NCBI GenBank assembly: GCA_051294375.1
Contig: CM119267.1
Span: forward strand, 5,566,750 to 5,630,749
Direction: 5' to 3'
DNA length: 64,000 nt
Source: Paraspadella gotoi
Taxonomy: Eukaryota > Chaetognatha
Shown here in pieces: positions 63,241-64,000 of the stretch (position 1 is its first letter; every line of letters begins with the position of its first letter). The notes under the pieces were generated by a model. It was not told the origin of the DNA. It saw only the letters and a list, made by a program, of their open reading frames with translations, and made no database searches. The position numbers and the translations under genes are program-made.

Positions 63241-64000
63241 ATGATATATGATAATATATGGTGATAATGATCACCGAGAGAACCGTATTAATTACGTTTT
63301 AATGTTTGGCTGTTTGTTCGCCTTTACCAGCTACGTACTAGAGAATATAAAGACAGCCAAAATTTAAGCTTATGAAAGTTGCAAAATTACTTGTTTCACT
63401 ACCTTTATTTTTTATTTTTTAGATTTAAAATAACTATTATTTAAGATTTTATTTATTTATTAAAATATGTTTGTGTTAAATATTGTGTTAAATATTTAAA
63501 TATACTCCTCACCACATCCGCTCCCGAGCTGAAAAAGACGTTGGAAAGAAACGAGCGAAGATGAAAATAAAAACAAAAGTGAAAAAGAATTTTTTTTTTG
63601 ACTGAGAAAAAAAAACCCGTTATTGCGATTATTTAAAAAAAAAAAAAAAAAAGAGATTTAGAACGATAATAGATTAATTTTATTTATACCGATCTGCTTA
63701 TTGCTGGCTACCGCTAAATTATCGTAGGCAGATCGGACATTGTTTGCTACCAACTTGTTTTAATGAAATGACCTGTCAATTCATAGCAAAAAAAACAAAC
63801 AAAGAAAACCTCATACCTCATTTGATCGGCCTTGTAGATATTATGAGTTTCTCATTAATGATTTTCCAACAGGAATGATGTACGATCATCTATAGAAAAC
63901 TGGAACCGAAAGTAATCTACCTTGTGTTTGTAGATGCTCCCTCTATTTCCAAGAGACAACTAACGTCCCCATCCCAAACAGATAAATAATAGTATATTTA
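63241..64000 (+). other. AT-rich end of window, one hairpin
   Basis: CCGATCTGC (63689-63697) pairs with GCAGATCGG (63728-63736), and the pairing extends to about 13 bp with G-T pairs. No gene is supported; a TTTTCCAACAG/GAATG acceptor-like site lies near 63872. Confidence 0.5.

Overview
This is eukaryotic nuclear DNA, most likely from an invertebrate animal. It has AT-rich spacers, GT-AG splice-like signals, around forty long (GA)n/(CT)n tracts, many ACG/CGT trinucleotide arrays, a (TAGA)n array, small TIR elements and scaffold N gaps. I see no rRNA, tRNA, CRISPR array, operon or recognisable conserved protein family. The species cannot be named from the sequence alone.

The largest structures are long duplications tied to short N gaps. 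Five inverted repeats (palindrome A 46-3982, B 18458-24839, C 34079-36371, D 49111-49456, E 52099-53989) and one direct duplication (36471-41406 / 41688-46689) each have their downstream copy starting at the base after a 25-N gap. Copies differ largely by single-base indels. The downstream direct copy supplies sequence for a 206-N gap in the upstream copy. The simplest reading is that unmerged or fold-back long reads were inserted at gap filling, so much of the duplication may be assembly artefact.

Dispersed elements: (1) a TIR element with GTTGCGCCGC ends and an internal GTCN microsatellite (9.7, 18.5, 24.7, 48.5, 51.8 kb); (2) a TIR element with CGAAAGCG-core ends and a telomere-like TTAGG-rich interior (10.9, 39.5, 44.8 kb, fragment at 60.2 kb); (3) a repeat with the core GGTACAACCA (4.1, 37.9-38.4, 43.1-43.6, 47.2, 49.6 kb); (4) an 843-bp TTAA-flanked insertion at 34.3 kb whose empty site is kept in the opposite palindrome arm; (5) hairpins with a CTGATGA...CGAAA core at 33.7 and 59.4 kb.

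Gene content is uncertain. The best candidates are ORFs or exon-like segments with start context or splice signals: 10691-10772, 12344-12463, 13842-13879 and 14265-14639 (perhaps one + strand gene region), a 27-bp microexon-like segment at 17783, 35653-35793, 37803-37955, 38699-39055, 47626-47808, 55584-55743, 57002-57241, and a + strand cluster at 60.6-62.6 kb. None matches a family I recognise; all are given low confidence. Promoter-like sequence is seen at 4835-4990 (CpG-rich with a CRE) and 58542-58802 (ETS site plus four CACGTG boxes).
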